From Diaphorobacter nitroreducens (lineage in GTDB: Bacteria; Pseudomonadota; Gammaproteobacteria; Burkholderiales; Burkholderiaceae_C): 64,000 nucleotides of DNA. The notes beneath the pieces are model-generated. The model made no database searches. It was not told the DNA's origin and saw only the letters and a list, made by a program, of their open reading frames with translations. The position numbers and the translations under genes are program-made. The DNA lies in assembly GCA_003755025.1 (NCBI GenBank), contig RJVL01000001.1, positions 682,001 to 746,000 on the forward strand, given 5' to 3'. Below are positions 53,241 through 63,023 of the stretch, in pieces. How positions within the stretch are numbered: position 1 is the first letter of the stretch; the number at the start of each line of letters is the position of its first letter.

Positions 53241-55238
53241 ATGAGTGCATCGTCCAATGCCATCGAATCCGTATTGGTGGAGAACCGCGTCTTCCCGCCT
53301 GCCGATAGCGTGGTGAAGGCGGCCCGCGTGTCGGGCATGGCCGGCTACGAGGCCCTGTGCGCCGAAGCCAACAAGGATCCCGAGGGCTTCTGGGCGCGCC
53401 TGGCGCGCGAGCACCTGCAATGGACCAAGCCGTTCACGCAGACGCTGGACGAGTCCAAGGCGCCGTTCTACCAGTGGTTTGCCGACGGCGAGCTCAACGC
53501 CAGTGCCAACTGCCTGGACAAGCACATGGGCACGCCGGTCGAGAACAAGGCCGCCATCCTCTTCGAGGCCGACGACGGCACTGTCACCCAGGTCACTTAC
53601 CGGCAACTGCTGGAGCGCGTGAGCCAGTTCGCCAATGCCTTGAAGGCGCATGGCGTGCAGCAGGGCGACCGCGTGCTCATCTACATGCCGATGGGCGTGG
53701 AAGGCGTGGTGGCCATGCAGGCCTGCGCGCGCATCGGCGCCACGCACAGCGTGGTGTTCGGCGGTTTCTCTGCCAAGGCGCTGAACGAGCGCATCATCGA
53801 TGCGGGTGCCGTGGCGGTGATCACGGCCAACTACCAATTGCGCGGCGGCAAGGAACTGCCCCTGAAGGCCATCGTGGACGAGGGCCTGTCCATGGGCGGC
53901 TGCGACAGCATCAAGAATGTCTTCGTGTACCAGCGCACGGCCACGGCCTGCGACATGGTGGCGGGGCGTGACAAGACCTTCTCCGAGATCCTGGCCGGGC
54001 AGAGCACCGAATGCCCACCCACGCCCGTGGGCGCGGAGCATCCGCTGTTCATCCTCTACACCAGCGGCTCCACGGGCAAGCCCAAGGGCGTGCAGCACAG
54101 CACCGGCGGCTACCTGCTGTGGGCCAAGGTGACGATGGAGTGGACCTTCGACATTCGCCCCGACGACGTGTTCTGGTGCACGGCCGATATCGGCTGGATC
54201 ACGGGCCACACCTACGTGGCCTACGGTCCGCTGGCTGCGGGTGCCACACAGGTGGTGTTCGAGGGCGTACCCACGTACCCCAACGCCGGGCGCTTCTGGC
54301 AGATGATCGAGCGCCACAAGGTCACGGTGTTCTACACGGCGCCCACTGCCATCCGCTCGCTCATCAAGGCGGCCGACTCCGACGAGAGCGTGCACCCCAA
54401 GAACTGGGATCTGTCGAGCCTGCGCATCCTGGGCAGCGTGGGCGAGCCCATCAACCCCGAGGCCTGGATGTGGTACTACCGCCATGTGGGCGGCGAGCGC
54501 TGTCCTATCGTGGACACGTTCTGGCAGACCGAAAACGGCGGCCACGTCATCACCCCGCTGCCGGGTGCCACGCCGCTCGTGCCGGGTTCGTGCACCTTGC
54601 CGCTGCCGGGCATCCAGGCCGCCATCGTCGATGAAACCGGCAAAGACCTGCCCAACGGCGCGGGCGGCATGCTCGTGATCAAGCGGCCCTGGCCCTCGAT
54701 GATCCGCACCATCTGGGGCGACCCCGAGCGCTTCAAGAAAAGCTACTTTCCCGAAGAGTTGGGGGGCACCACCTACCTGGCCGGCGACGGCGCCGTGCGC
54801 AGTGCCGACCGTGGCTACTTCCGCATCACGGGCCGCATCGACGACGTGCTGAACGTGTCGGGCCACCGCATGGGCACGATGGAGATCGAGTCCGCCCTGG
54901 TCGCCAAGACGGACCTCGTGGCCGAGGCAGCCGTGGTGGGCCGCCCCGACGACCTGACGGGCGAGGCGATTTGCGCCTTCGTGGTGCTCAAGCGCTCGCG
55001 CCCCACGGGCGAGGAGGCCAAGCAGATCGCCACCGAACTGCGCAACTGGGTCGCCAAGGAGATCGGCCCCATCGCCAAGCCCAAGGACATCCGCTTCGGT
55101 GACAACCTGCCCAAGACCCGCAGCGGCAAGATCATGCGCCGCCTGCTGCGCTCGATCGCCAAGGGCGAACCCATCACCCAGGACACCAGCACCCTGGAAA
55201 ACCCAGCAATCCTGGATCAGTTGGCGCAGTCCAACTGA
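53241..55238 (+). CDS. acs: Acetyl-CoA synthetase
   Basis: Activates acetate to acetyl-CoA through acetyl-AMP. The 665-residue protein has the N-terminal acetyl-CoA-synthetase segment ([19 protein letters not shown]), the nucleotide loop [19 protein letters not shown], the adenylate motif [19 protein letters not shown] and [28 protein letters not shown]. The regulatory and catalytic Lys630 lies in [10 protein letters not shown], the site whose acetylation switches the enzyme off in other bacteria. CAGGAG lies about 9 bases before the ATG. It is transcribed alone; a terminator lies about 160 bases downstream. Confidence 0.96.
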   Translation: MSASSNAIESVLVENRVFPPADSVVKAARVSGMAGYEALCAEANKDPEGFWARLAREHLQWTKPFTQTLDESKAPFYQWFADGELNASANCLDKHMGTPVENKAAILFEADDGTVTQVTYRQLLERVSQFANALKAHGVQQGDRVLIYMPMGVEGVVAMQACARIGATHSVVFGGFSAKALNERIIDAGAVAVITANYQLRGGKELPLKAIVDEGLSMGGCDSIKNVFVYQRTATACDMVAGRDKTFSEILAGQSTECPPTPVGAEHPLFILYTSGSTGKPKGVQHSTGGYLLWAKVTMEWTFDIRPDDVFWCTADIGWITGHTYVAYGPLAAGATQVVFEGVPTYPNAGRFWQMIERHKVTVFYTAPTAIRSLIKAADSDESVHPKNWDLSSLRILGSVGEPINPEAWMWYYRHVGGERCPIVDTFWQTENGGHVITPLPGATPLVPGSCTLPLPGIQAAIVDETGKDLPNGAGGMLVIKRPWPSMIRTIWGDPERFKKSYFPEELGGTTYLAGDGAVRSADRGYFRITGRIDDVLNVSGHRMGTMEIESALVAKTDLVAEAAVVGRPDDLTGEAICAFVVLKRSRPTGEEAKQIATELRNWVAKEIGPIAKPKDIRFGDNLPKTRSGKIMRRLLRSIAKGEPITQDTSTLENPAILDQLAQSN

Positions 55239-55588
55239 TGCAGGAGGCGCCGCAAGGCGCCGGCGCGCAGCGCTTGCGGGGTTGGTCGGCACTCCGATCT
55301 GCGCAGCAGATGTGGCGTGTCGGCAAAACCTGCATCGGTGGGCCCAGCCCAGCGGGTGAAGCCGCGAGGCGTCAGCGTCCAGGTTTTGCAGACCCAAGCC
55401 GCTTCTTGCCAGGCGGCTTTTTCGTTTCGGGCGAAGCAGCTTTGAACCCTGGCGTTGTAGGAGCAGGGCGCAAATACCGGGTTGGGCCATGACGGGCATG
55501 CCGCCATGGGGTACAACCCGCGCATTGGCCGCACATCCCGTGGGTTGAAAACAGATAGCGGTCCAGCTGGCCATCAGGAGTCCCTTGC
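55239..55588 (+). other. 350-base gap after acs with paired segments and terminator
   Basis: No protein gene is seen. GCAAAACCTG (55323-55332) and CAGGTTTTGC (55380-55389) are perfect 10-bp complements 47 bases apart, and GGCGCCGC/GGCGCC elements lie just after acs. The stretch ends in the terminator at 55396-55424. The last 160 bases should carry the promoter of the next gene, but no consensus is clear. Confidence 0.45.
55396..55424 (+). terminator. Rho-independent terminator downstream of acs
   Basis: AAGCCGC / GCGGCTT stem with a 10-base loop, followed by TTTCG. Confidence 0.75.
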
Positions 55589-56098
55589 ATGAAGCTCAAA
55601 ACCCTCATCCTTTTATTGATCGTCGTGGCCATCGGTGCGTTGGGAGCACTCAATTGGGCGACGCTCTCGGTGCCTACCGTCGTTTCATTGGGCGTGGCCA
55701 CGGTGCAGGCGCCCCTGGGGCTCATCATGCTGGGGCTGACCGTCCTGCTGGGGGCCTTTTTCTTGGCCTATGTGCTGACGCTGCAGGGCTCCGTGCTCAT
55801 GGAGACGCGCCGCCATGCCAAGGAGATGGCGGCGCAGCGCGAGCTGGCCGACCGGGCGGAGGCATCGCGTTTCACGGAGCTGCGCCAGTTCCTGGAAACC
55901 CAGCACCGCACGGGCTACGACGCCCTGATGGCGCGCCTGGACGCGCTGGAGGCGCGCCTGAGCGCGCGGGCGCAGGAATCGGACAACATCACTGCCGCCT
56001 ACGTGGGACAGTTGGAAGACCAATTGCACCGCCGGGGCGAGCCGAAAGCCGTGCAGCCCGTGCCGCCGGTGCGCACCGAACCGGAACTCAGGCTCTGA
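55589..56098 (+). CDS. LapA-domain (DUF1049) membrane protein
   Basis: A 169-residue protein related to LapA/YciS, which takes part in controlling lipopolysaccharide assembly. Two transmembrane helices are present (LILLLIVVAIGALGALNW and LIMLGLTVLLGAFFLAYVL), joined by a short loop with the family pattern N-W-A-T-L-S-V-P. A long, charged coiled coil follows (RRHAKEMAAQRELADRAEASRF to DALEARLSARAQE). The tail is longer than in E. coli YciS. No lapB is beside it, so the link to lipopolysaccharide control is by family only. Confidence 0.78.
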   Translation: MKLKTLILLLIVVAIGALGALNWATLSVPTVVSLGVATVQAPLGLIMLGLTVLLGAFFLAYVLTLQGSVLMETRRHAKEMAAQRELADRAEASRFTELRQFLETQHRTGYDALMARLDALEARLSARAQESDNITAAYVGQLEDQLHRRGEPKAVQPVPPVRTEPELRL

Positions 56099-56113
56099 CG
56101 GCCCTTGCGCCAT

Positions 56114-56150
56114 AAAAAAGGCCGCAGAGCGTGAGCGCTGCGGCCTTTTT
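56114..56150. terminator. Bidirectional terminator between lapA-like and cytochrome genes
   Basis: AAAAAGGCCGCAG and CTGCGGCCTTTTT pair around a 10-base loop (AGCGTGAGCG). A-run and T-run are both present, so it serves both convergent genes. Confidence 0.92.
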
Positions 56151-56185
56151 GCAGGGCGCGCCGCGAAGGCGCTTTCCCCTCTGGA

Positions 56186-56491
56186 TTACTTGAGCGACAG
56201 GACCCAGGTCGCCAGCTTCTTGGCGTCGGCGGCGTTCACCTGGGCGTTGGCGGGCATGGGCACGGGGCCCCACACGCCGGAACTTCCCTTCATGATCTTC
56301 TCGGCCAGTTTGTCTGCGGCGCCTGCTTGGCCCGCGTATTTGGCGGCAACGTCCTTGTAGGACGGACCCACCAGCTTCTTGTCCACGGCGTGGCAAGCCA
56401 TGCAGTTCTTGGAGGTTGCCAGGGCCTGGTCGGCGAATGCAGGGGCTGCAACCGACAGCGTCATGGCGAGGGTGATCAGTGTGCGCTTCAT
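56186..56491 (-). CDS. Periplasmic class I c-type cytochrome (c551/c552-like)
   Basis: Small electron carrier of 101 residues. Signal peptide cleavage is expected after AFA (residue 20). Haem attaches through Cys30-Met-Ala-Cys33-His34; the second axial ligand is Met79 in GPVPMPAN. KLVGPSYKDVAAKYAG is typical of the c551 group. ATG 56491 starts the signal peptide and has AGAGGA upstream. It is divergent from the small Trp-rich gene and may serve a cytochrome oxidase or a nitrite/peroxide reductase encoded elsewhere. Confidence 0.9.
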   Translation of the reverse strand: MKRTLITLAMTLSVAAPAFADQALATSKNCMACHAVDKKLVGPSYKDVAAKYAGQAGAADKLAEKIMKGSSGVWGPVPMPANAQVNAADAKKLATWVLSLK

Positions 56492-56599
56492 CGCGGGGTT
56501 TCCTCTAGGGTTGGGGTACATTTAGCCTTCAATGGGATTGTAGTGTTCGCCGTTGACGGGCTCCAGGCCAAAGCTCGCGCGGCACCAAAGGATGTGACC

Positions 56600-56842
56600 A
56601 TGTATGCGCTGCTTTTAGGCATCTTGTTGATACTTCTCAAATATCTGGAGATCGGCCCTGTGGCGAATTGGTCATGGTGGTGGGTGTTGTCTCCTTTTGC
56701 GGTAGCTGCGGCCTGGTGGGCCTGGGCGGATGCCACCGGCTACACCAAGCGCAAGGCCATGGAAAAGATGGACCAGCGCCGCAAGGACCGCATCAACAAA
56801 CAGAAGGAATCCATGGGCATGGGTCCGCGCCGACCGCGCTGA
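56600..56842 (+). CDS. Small Trp-rich membrane protein (TIGR04438 type)
   Basis: An 80-residue protein with an N-terminal helix (MYALLLGILLILLKYLEIG), a tryptophan-packed segment (VANWSWWWVLSPFAVAAAWWAWAD) and a strongly basic tail (YTKRKAMEKMDQRRKDRINKQKE). It fits the small Trp-rich family known mainly from Burkholderiales; the function is unknown. ATG 56600 was chosen because the helix begins there. It is transcribed alone, with a good terminator 21 bases behind its stop. Confidence 0.82.
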   Translation: MYALLLGILLILLKYLEIGPVANWSWWWVLSPFAVAAAWWAWADATGYTKRKAMEKMDQRRKDRINKQKESMGMGPRRPR

Positions 56843-56863
56843 GGGCTTCTTCCCTGTCCAGAC

Positions 56864-56897
56864 AACCCGCAGCGGTGCACGCGCCCTGCGGGTTTTT
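56864..56897 (+). terminator. Rho-independent terminator after small Trp-rich gene
   Basis: AACCCGCAG and CTGCGGGTT stem, 13-base loop, followed by TTTC. Confidence 0.85.
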
Positions 56898-56930
56898 CTT
56901 GGGCGGTGATGGCGCAGCAATGATCCTGTT

Positions 56931-56976
56931 TTGATAGCTGCTGGCGCTTATTGGATAAGCGTTGGCGGCATTTTTC
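56931..56976. repeat. Dispersed palindrome, copy 11, touching the ilvD stop codon
   Basis: TTTTGATAGCTGCTGGCGCTTA-TTGGA-TAAGCGTTGGCGGCATTTTT. Its last bases overlap the stop codon of the minus-strand dihydroxyacid dehydratase. Confidence 0.82.
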
Positions 56977-58669
56977 ATGAAAAGTCATCCAGCACCGCAC
57001 CCTTGCTGGCGCTGGAGGCGTTGAAGGCAAACTTGGCCTGCACGCCCCGCATGTAGCGCGGCGTGGGTGGCTGCCAGGCGGCGCGGCGCTGTGCCAGCGT
57101 GGCGTCGTCCACGTGCAGCTGCAGCAGCAGTTGGTGGGCGTCGATGGTGATCGTGTCGCCCTCATGCACCAGCGCAATAGTGCCCCCCGCAGCCGCCTCG
57201 GGCGCGACGTGGCCCACCACCATGCCCCAGGTGCCGCCCGAGAAGCGCCCGTCGGTGATCAAGCCCACGCTCTCGCCCAGGCCCGCACCGATCAGCGCGC
57301 CCGTGGGGGCCAGCATCTCCGGCATGCCCGGGCCACCCTTGGGGCCGAGGTAGCGCAACACCATCACGTCGCCCGCGACGATCCTGCTGTCCAGGATGGC
57401 CTGCAACGCCGACTGCTCGTCGTCGAACACACGCGCGGGCCCGGTGATGACGGGGTTCTTCAGCCCGGTGATCTTGGCCACGGCGCCCTCGGGACTCAAG
57501 TTGCCCTTGAGGATGGCGAGGTGCCCCTCGCGGTACAGCGCCTTGTCGATCGGGCGAATCACGTCCTGGTCCGGCCGTGGCGCGTCGGGTACGTCGGCCA
57601 GGGTTTCGGCGATGGTTTTGCCGGTGATGGTCATGCAGTCGCCGTGCAACAGGCCGGCATTCAGCAGCACCTTCATTACCTGGGGAATGCCGCCCGCGCG
57701 GTGCAGGTCGACGGCCAGGTACCGGCCGCTGGGCTTGAGGTCGCAGATCACGGGGACCTTCTTGCGCATGCGCTCGAAGTCGTCGATGGACCACTCCACA
57801 CCCGCCGCGTGCGCGATCGCCAGGAAGTGCAGCACCGCGTTGGTGGAGCCGCCCGTGGCCATGATCACGGCCACGGCGTTCTCGATGGCCTTGCGCGTGA
57901 CGATGTCGCGTGGCTTCAAGTCCTTGCGGATGGCCTCGATCAGCACCCGGGCGGATTCGCGGGCCGAGTTCATTTTCTCGTCGTGCGGATTGGCCATGGT
58001 GGAGGAGTAGGGCAGGCTCATGCCCAGCGCCTCGAAGGCCGAGGACATGGTGTTGGCCGTGTACATGCCGCCGCACGAGCCCGTGCCCGGGATGGCGTGC
58101 TGCTCGATATCCTTGAGTTCCTGGTCGGTCATCCTGCCTGCCGCGTTCTGGCCCACGGCTTCGAACACGCTCACGATGTTCAGGTCTTGCCCCTGCCAGC
58201 GGCCCGGCAGGATGGTGCCGCCATACACGTAGATCGCCGGTACGTTGGCGCGCAGCATGCCCATCAGGCCGCCGGGCATGTTCTTGTCGCAGCCGCCGAT
58301 GACGACCACGCCGTCCATCCACTGGCCCTGCACACAGGTCTCGACGCAGTCGGCAATCACCTCGCGGCTCACCAGGCTGTACTTCATGCCCTCGGTACCC
58401 ATGGCCATGCCGTCGCTGATGGTGGGCGTGCCGAAGACCTGGGCGTTGCCGCCCGCTTCCTCGATGCCTGCAATGGCCGCGTCGGCCAGGCGTTGCAGGC
58501 CGCTGTTGCAGGGCGTGATGGTGCTGTGCCCGTTGGCCACGCCCACCATGGGCTTGGCGAAGTCGCCCTCCTGGTAGCCCATGCCGTAGAACATGGAGCG
58601 GTTGGGCGCGCGCGCCTTGCCCTGCGTGATGTGGGCGGAGCGGCGGTTCAGCGGCAGCGGGTCGGTCAT
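56975..58669 (-). CDS. ilvD: Dihydroxyacid dehydratase, three-cysteine [2Fe-2S] type
   Basis: Dehydrates dihydroxy-isovalerate and dihydroxy-methylvalerate in valine, isoleucine and leucine synthesis, or a related sugar acid. The 564-residue protein has the three-cysteine pattern of [2Fe-2S] enzymes: Cys54 (ITPCNSGL), Cys127 ([11 protein letters not shown]) and Cys199 ([13 protein letters not shown]). Other marks are [34 protein letters not shown] and [20 protein letters not shown]. It is about 50 residues shorter than the second copy facing it at 58899. The genes are divergent with 229 bases between them. Confidence 0.93.
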   Translation of the reverse strand: MTDPLPLNRRSAHITQGKARAPNRSMFYGMGYQEGDFAKPMVGVANGHSTITPCNSGLQRLADAAIAGIEEAGGNAQVFGTPTISDGMAMGTEGMKYSLVSREVIADCVETCVQGQWMDGVVVIGGCDKNMPGGLMGMLRANVPAIYVYGGTILPGRWQGQDLNIVSVFEAVGQNAAGRMTDQELKDIEQHAIPGTGSCGGMYTANTMSSAFEALGMSLPYSSTMANPHDEKMNSARESARVLIEAIRKDLKPRDIVTRKAIENAVAVIMATGGSTNAVLHFLAIAHAAGVEWSIDDFERMRKKVPVICDLKPSGRYLAVDLHRAGGIPQVMKVLLNAGLLHGDCMTITGKTIAETLADVPDAPRPDQDVIRPIDKALYREGHLAILKGNLSPEGAVAKITGLKNPVITGPARVFDDEQSALQAILDSRIVAGDVMVLRYLGPKGGPGMPEMLAPTGALIGAGLGESVGLITDGRFSGGTWGMVVGHVAPEAAAGGTIALVHEGDTITIDAHQLLLQLHVDDATLAQRRAAWQPPTPRYMRGVQAKFAFNASSASKGAVLDDFS

Positions 58670-58898
58670 GGCGGGTCCTGCTTCTGCGGTGGCGAGACGG
58701 CCGAGTGTGGACGCCGCCGCAGCGGCTGTCCATGCGGGTGAATGCGGGGCCAGGGCGCCAACGTGGGTACCGGGGCTACGACATAATCAAACGGTTTTGC
58801 CTAGGGCGGGGCTCAAGAGGTTTCCGCCGCGGCGCGCGCAGGCCCCCAAGCGCACGGGCCCATCGACTTTCCTGAGCCACTCATCTCCCGCAACCACG

Positions 58899-60755
58899 AT
58901 GCCCGCATACCGTTCCAAGACCTCCACCGCCGGCCGCAACATGGCAGGGGCCCGCTCCCTGTGGCGCGCCACCGGCATGAAAGACGCCGATTTCTCCAAG
59001 CCCATCATCGCGGTGGTCAACTCCTTCACCCAGTTCGTGCCCGGCCATGTGCACCTGAAGGACCTGGGCCAGCTCGTGGCGCGCGAGATCGAGGCCGCCG
59101 GCGGCGTGGCCAAGGAGTTCAACACCATCGCCGTGGATGACGGCATCGCCATGGGCCACGACGGCATGCTGTATTCGCTGCCCAGCCGCGACATCATTGC
59201 CGACAGCGTGGAATACATGGTGAACGCGCACTGTGCCGACGCCATGGTCTGCATCAGCAACTGCGACAAGATCACCCCCGGCATGCTCATGGCCGCCATG
59301 CGGCTGAACATCCCGGTGATCTTCGTCTCCGGCGGCCCCATGGAGGCCGGCAAGGTGCAGCAGACCGTGCCCGGCACCAGCACCATCCAGATCAAGAAGC
59401 TGGACCTGATCGACGCCATGGTGATGGCCGCCGACGACAAGGTGAGCGACGCCGACCTGGCCGAGGCCGAGCGCAATGCCTGCCCCACCTGCGGCTCCTG
59501 CTCGGGCATGTTCACTGCCAACTCCATGAACTGCCTGACCGAGGCGCTGGGCCTGTCCCTGCCCGGCAACGGCACCGTGGTGGCCACGCACGCCGACCGC
59601 GAGCAGCTGTTCAAGCGCGCGGGACGGCGCATCGTGGAGCTGGCGCGCCAGCACTACGAACAGGGCGACGAGCGCATCCTGCCGCGCTCGGTCGGCTTCA
59701 AGGCCTTCGAGAACGCGATGACGCTGGACATCGCCATGGGCGGCTCCACCAACACCATCCTGCACCTGCTGGCGATCGCGCAGGAGGCCGGCATCGACTT
59801 CAGCATGGCCGACATCGACCGCCTGTCGCGCAGCGTGCCGCAGCTGTGCAAGGTCGCACCCAACACCGACAAGTACCACATCGAGGACGTGCACCGCGCC
59901 GGCGGCATCTTCGCCATCCTGGGCGAGCTGGAGCGTGCGGGCAAGCTGCACACCGACGTGCCCACCATCCACGCGCCCACGCTGGGCGAGGCGCTGGCGC
60001 AGTGGGATGTGACGCGCACGCAGGACGAAGCCGTCCAGACGTTCTACAAGGCCGGCCCCGGCGGCGTGCCCACGCAGGTCGCCTTCAGCCAGAGCGTGCG
60101 CTGGCCCAGCCTGGACCTGGACCGCGCCGCGGGCTGTATCCGCTCCGCGGAGCACGCCTTCAGCAAGGAAGGCGGCCTGGCGGTGCTCACCGGCAACATC
60201 GCCAAGGACGGCTGCGTGGTCAAGACCGCGGGCGTTCATGAATCCATCCTGGTCTTTGAAGGCCCGGCGCATGTGGTCGAAAGCCAGGACGAGGCGGTGG
60301 AGAACATCCTGGCCGACAAGGTCAAGGCCGGCGACGTCGTGGTGGTGCGCTACGAGGGCCCCAAGGGCGGCCCCGGCATGCAGGAAATGCTCTACCCCAC
60401 GAGCTACATCAAGTCCAAGGGCCTGGGCAAGGCCTGCGCACTGCTGACCGACGGGCGCTTCTCGGGCGGCACCTCGGGCCTGTCCATCGGCCACTGCTCT
60501 CCCGAGGCGGCAGCCGGCGGCGCGATCGGCCTGGTGCGCGACGGCGACCGCATCCGCATCGACATTCCCAACCGCACCATCAACGTACTGGTGAGCGACG
60601 AGGAGTTGGCCCAGCGCCGCGCCGAGCAGGACGCCAAGGGCTGGAAGCCCGCCCAGCCACGTCCGCGCAAGGTCTCGGCCGCGCTCAAGGCCTATGCCAA
60701 GCTCGTGACGTCGGCCGACAAGGGCGCCGTGCGCGACGTGTCGCTGCTGGACTGA
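58899..60755 (+). CDS. ilvD: Dihydroxyacid dehydratase, E. coli-type [4Fe-4S]
   Basis: Second dihydroxyacid dehydratase (618 residues), of the E. coli IlvD length class. The early cysteine of the other copy is absent: the matching region reads [12 protein letters not shown]. The cluster cysteines fit Cys122 ([10 protein letters not shown]) and Cys195 in [11 protein letters not shown] (with Cys198 and Cys201), the labile oxygen-sensitive [4Fe-4S] pattern. C-terminal motifs are [20 protein letters not shown] and [20 protein letters not shown] 58899 is the family start; the open frame upstream is not part of the protein. It is followed by lgt within about 1.3 kb, a neighbourhood common in this group. 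Confidence 0.95.
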   Translation: MPAYRSKTSTAGRNMAGARSLWRATGMKDADFSKPIIAVVNSFTQFVPGHVHLKDLGQLVAREIEAAGGVAKEFNTIAVDDGIAMGHDGMLYSLPSRDIIADSVEYMVNAHCADAMVCISNCDKITPGMLMAAMRLNIPVIFVSGGPMEAGKVQQTVPGTSTIQIKKLDLIDAMVMAADDKVSDADLAEAERNACPTCGSCSGMFTANSMNCLTEALGLSLPGNGTVVATHADREQLFKRAGRRIVELARQHYEQGDERILPRSVGFKAFENAMTLDIAMGGSTNTILHLLAIAQEAGIDFSMADIDRLSRSVPQLCKVAPNTDKYHIEDVHRAGGIFAILGELERAGKLHTDVPTIHAPTLGEALAQWDVTRTQDEAVQTFYKAGPGGVPTQVAFSQSVRWPSLDLDRAAGCIRSAEHAFSKEGGLAVLTGNIAKDGCVVKTAGVHESILVFEGPAHVVESQDEAVENILADKVKAGDVVVVRYEGPKGGPGMQEMLYPTSYIKSKGLGKACALLTDGRFSGGTSGLSIGHCSPEAAAGGAIGLVRDGDRIRIDIPNRTINVLVSDEELAQRRAEQDAKGWKPAQPRPRKVSAALKAYAKLVTSADKGAVRDVSLLD

Positions 60756-60790
60756 TGTGGTGTGGTGCACGCCCGTGCCGGGCGTGCGCT

Positions 60791-60848
60791 CCTGATTTGT
60801 GAGCTGCTCGCGCTGGGCGGACGAGATTTACGGGTGCATTTGAGCTTC
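60791..60848. repeat. Possible decayed palindrome, copy 12
   Basis: TGAGCTGCTCGCGCTGG...GAGATTTACGGGTGCATTTGAGC keeps the order of family blocks (GAGCTG, GCGCT, GGTGCATT) but no longer pairs well. It lies between the second ilvD and the thioesterase gene. Confidence 0.4.
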
Positions 60849-60897
60849 AAATGACCGTGCGGTCAGCGCCAACAGCTCTTTTTGTTGTAGCAACGGA

Positions 60898-61338
60898 ATG
60901 CCATCGCCCATGAACGAGTTCCAGCAACGCATCGCAGCCAGCTTCGCGGCACAAGGTTTGATGGCCACCCTCGGCGCCCGCCTGGCGCTGGTGGCCGAGG
61001 GCGAGGTGCATATCGAGATGCCGTTCTCCATCCACCTGTCGCAGCAGCAGGGCTTCGTGCACGCCGGGGCCATCACCAGCATCGTGGACAGCGCCTGCGG
61101 CTACGCGGCGCTGACCCGCTCGCCCCCCGGCAGCGAGATCGTCACGGCGGAATTCAAGACCAATTTCATGCGGCCCGCCATGGGTACGCGCTTCCTGGCC
61201 GTGGGCAAGGTGCAAAACGCCGGGCGCATGCTCACCGTGTGCACCGGCGAAGTGCGCGCGTTCACGGGCGACGGGCCCGATTACAAGGTGGTGGCGTTGA
61301 TGCAGGCCACCATGGTCAACGTGCCGGCCGGCGCCTAG
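60898..61338 (+). CDS. PaaI-type hotdog-fold thioesterase
   Basis: A 146-residue single-domain acyl-CoA thioesterase of the hotdog fold. The family helix and loop are seen in QQGFVHAGAITSIVDSACGYAAL (His-Gly-like turn, then the catalytic Asp), followed by strands EIVTAEFKTNFMRPAMGTRFLAVGKV. The substrate is unknown; members act on aryl- or medium-chain acyl-CoA. ATG 60910 is an alternative start 4 codons in. It is convergent with the ferritin gene, 10 bases apart. Confidence 0.85.
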   Translation: MPSPMNEFQQRIAASFAAQGLMATLGARLALVAEGEVHIEMPFSIHLSQQQGFVHAGAITSIVDSACGYAALTRSPPGSEIVTAEFKTNFMRPAMGTRFLAVGKVQNAGRMLTVCTGEVRAFTGDGPDYKVVALMQATMVNVPAGA

Positions 61339-61348
61339 TTCCGGATTT

Positions 61349-61831
61349 TCACGAGCCCGAAGGGCCGCCCGCCTGGGTTTGCAGGTAGTTGGGCAGGCCG
61401 ATCTTCTCGATCAGGCCGAGCTGCTTTTCCAGCCAGTAGGCGTGGTCTTCCTCGGTGTCGCGCAACTGGGCCAGCAGCATGTCGCGGCTCACGTAGTCGC
61501 GGTGGGATTCGCACAGGGCCATCGCGGCCTTCAAGCGGGCCTGCACGGTGTATTCGGTGTCCAGGTCCTTGCGCAGCATCTCCTGCGCGGACTCGCCGGG
61601 CGTGAAGTCGTGCGGGCGCATGTCGGGGCGCCCGCCCAGCATCAGGATGCGGCGCAGGATGGCGTCGGCATGCTGGGTTTCCTCCTCCATCTCGTGGCCC
61701 ATGCGCTCGTACAGGCGGGTGAGGCCCTGGTCCTCGTACTGGCGGGAGTGGATGAAGTACTGGTCACGCGCGGCCAGCTCGCCGCGCAGCAGATCCTTGA
61801 GACAGTCGATGACTTCCGGGTGGCCTTGCAT
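61349..61831 (-). CDS. ftnA: FtnA-type ferritin (bacterioferritin family, no haem ligand)
   Basis: Iron-storage protein of 160 residues that should assemble into a 24-subunit shell and oxidise Fe2+. Ferroxidase ligands are present: Glu18, Glu51, His54, Glu93, Glu127 and His130. The haem-binding Met52 of true bacterioferritins is Thr52 (EEETQHAD). The N-terminus ([30 protein letters not shown]) closely resembles Pseudomonas aeruginosa FtnA, once called BfrA. Automatic annotation as haem-binding Bfr would therefore mislead. No Fur box is seen upstream, and no bacterioferritin-associated ferredoxin gene is adjacent. Confidence 0.9.
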   Translation of the reverse strand: MQGHPEVIDCLKDLLRGELAARDQYFIHSRQYEDQGLTRLYERMGHEMEEETQHADAILRRILMLGGRPDMRPHDFTPGESAQEMLRKDLDTEYTVQARLKAAMALCESHRDYVSRDMLLAQLRDTEEDHAYWLEKQLGLIEKIGLPNYLQTQAGGPSGS

Positions 61832-62012
61832 GTTGTTGTTCTCGTGGGGGTGGTGATGGCGTGAGTATCCGGCGCCTTGGGCGCCGGTTCAATGGCGGCC
61901 GTCAATTCCCGGGCATGGGCGCCCTGGATGCGGGCCGTACGCAGGCGCATTCTCATCCTGGCAGCGTTGGACGGGCGCGGGCGTGTCACGGCCCTGCGGC
62001 ACAATGCCCGCC

Positions 62013-62837
62013 ATGCTGATGTACCCCCAAATCGACCCCGTGGCCTTGCAGGTCGGGCCTTTGTCCATTCACTGGTACGGCCTGACCTATCTGGCCGGTT
62101 TTGCGCTGTTCATGTTCCTGGGCATGCGCCGCCTGAGCCACCAGCCCTACGCATCCCTGCGTGGCGACCAGGCGTGGTCGCGCAAGGACGTGGAGGACAT
62201 CCTGTTCCTGGGCGTGCTGGGCGTGGTGGTGGGCGGGCGGCTGGGGTACTGCCTGTTCTACAAGCCGGGCTACTACCTGAGCCACCCGCTGGAGATCTTC
62301 TACGTGTGGCAGGGCGGCATGAGCTTTCACGGCGGGTTGCTGGGCGTGATCGGTTCCATGCTGTGGTTTGCGCATTCGCGCCGCAGGCCCTGGCTGCAGG
62401 TGGCCGATTTCGTGGCGCCCTGCGTGCCCACGGGGTTGGCGGCCGGGCGCATCGGCAACTTCATCAACGGCGAACTGTGGGGGCGCTTCGCGCCGCCGGA
62501 TCTGCCCTGGGGCATGGTGTTCCCGCAAAGCGGCTCCATGCTGCCGCGCCATCCGTCGCAGATCTACCAGTTCCTGCTCGAAGGCCTGCTGCTGTTCGTG
62601 CTGCTGTGGCTGTATGCGCGCCAGCCGCGCAAGCGTGGCGAGGTAGCGGCGGCGTTCCTCGTCGGCTATGGCGTGCTGCGTTTCACGGCCGAGTATTTCC
62701 GCGAGCCCGACAGCTTCCTGGGCCTGCTGTCGCTGGGCATGAGCATGGGCCAGTGGCTGTGCATCCCGATGGTGGCGGCCGGGGTGGCGATGTGGGTCTG
62801 GGCGCAGCGGCAGGACGCTCCGGAGGGATTTGCATAA
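62013..62837 (+). CDS. lgt: Prolipoprotein diacylglyceryl transferase
   Basis: Inner-membrane enzyme that attaches diacylglycerol to the lipobox cysteine, the first step of lipoprotein maturation. The protein (274 residues from 62013) has about seven helices, the early motif [19 protein letters not shown], the H-G-G-L segment in [14 protein letters not shown] and the Lgt signature [14 protein letters not shown]. Three ATG codons (62004, 62013, 62019) lie close together, so the exact start is open. Its stop codon abuts palindromic repeat copy 13. Confidence 0.94.
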   Translation: MLMYPQIDPVALQVGPLSIHWYGLTYLAGFALFMFLGMRRLSHQPYASLRGDQAWSRKDVEDILFLGVLGVVVGGRLGYCLFYKPGYYLSHPLEIFYVWQGGMSFHGGLLGVIGSMLWFAHSRRRPWLQVADFVAPCVPTGLAAGRIGNFINGELWGRFAPPDLPWGMVFPQSGSMLPRHPSQIYQFLLEGLLLFVLLWLYARQPRKRGEVAAAFLVGYGVLRFTAEYFREPDSFLGLLSLGMSMGQWLCIPMVAAGVAMWVWAQRQDAPEGFA

Positions 62838-62890
62838 AAGAAGGCGCCAGCGCTTGTCCAGCAAGCGCCGGCAGCTCTCATTTTTGATTG
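62836..62890. repeat. Dispersed palindrome, copy 13, after lgt
   Basis: GGCGCCAGCGCTTG-TCCAG-CAAGCGCCGGCAGCTC followed by TCATTTTTG. The 7-bp core is perfect, and the T-run makes it a plausible lgt terminator. Confidence 0.83.
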
Positions 62891-63001
62891 TTCCTTGCGG
62901 GCGGCGCGGTGGCGGAGTGTTGCCGCGTTGCGTCAATATGCCCCGCTAGGGATAGTCCCCATCCCGGCGGCTGGGCATGCTTTCATAATTATTGAAAATT
63001 A

Positions 63002-63023
63002 CGCGAAATGATGCAGTTTCGCG
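63002..63023. promoter_or_regulatory. Inverted repeat upstream of GntR gene, possible operator
   Basis: CGCGAAA-TGATGCAG-TTTCGCG: perfect 7-bp arms with an 8-base centre, in an AT-richer stretch (TTATTGAAAATTACG just before it) about 65 bases ahead of the regulator gene. GntR-family regulators often bind such sites in front of their own operon. Confidence 0.5.

Noticed and set aside
58593-58898. Upstream extension of the plus-strand dihydroxyacid dehydratase frame
   Set aside because: The extra 102 codons do not resemble the family and cover the divergent promoter region; [15 protein letters not shown] is the known type of start.
61349-61831. Haem-binding bacterioferritin
   Set aside because: The residue at the haem position is Thr, not Met; an FtnA-type ferritin fits better.
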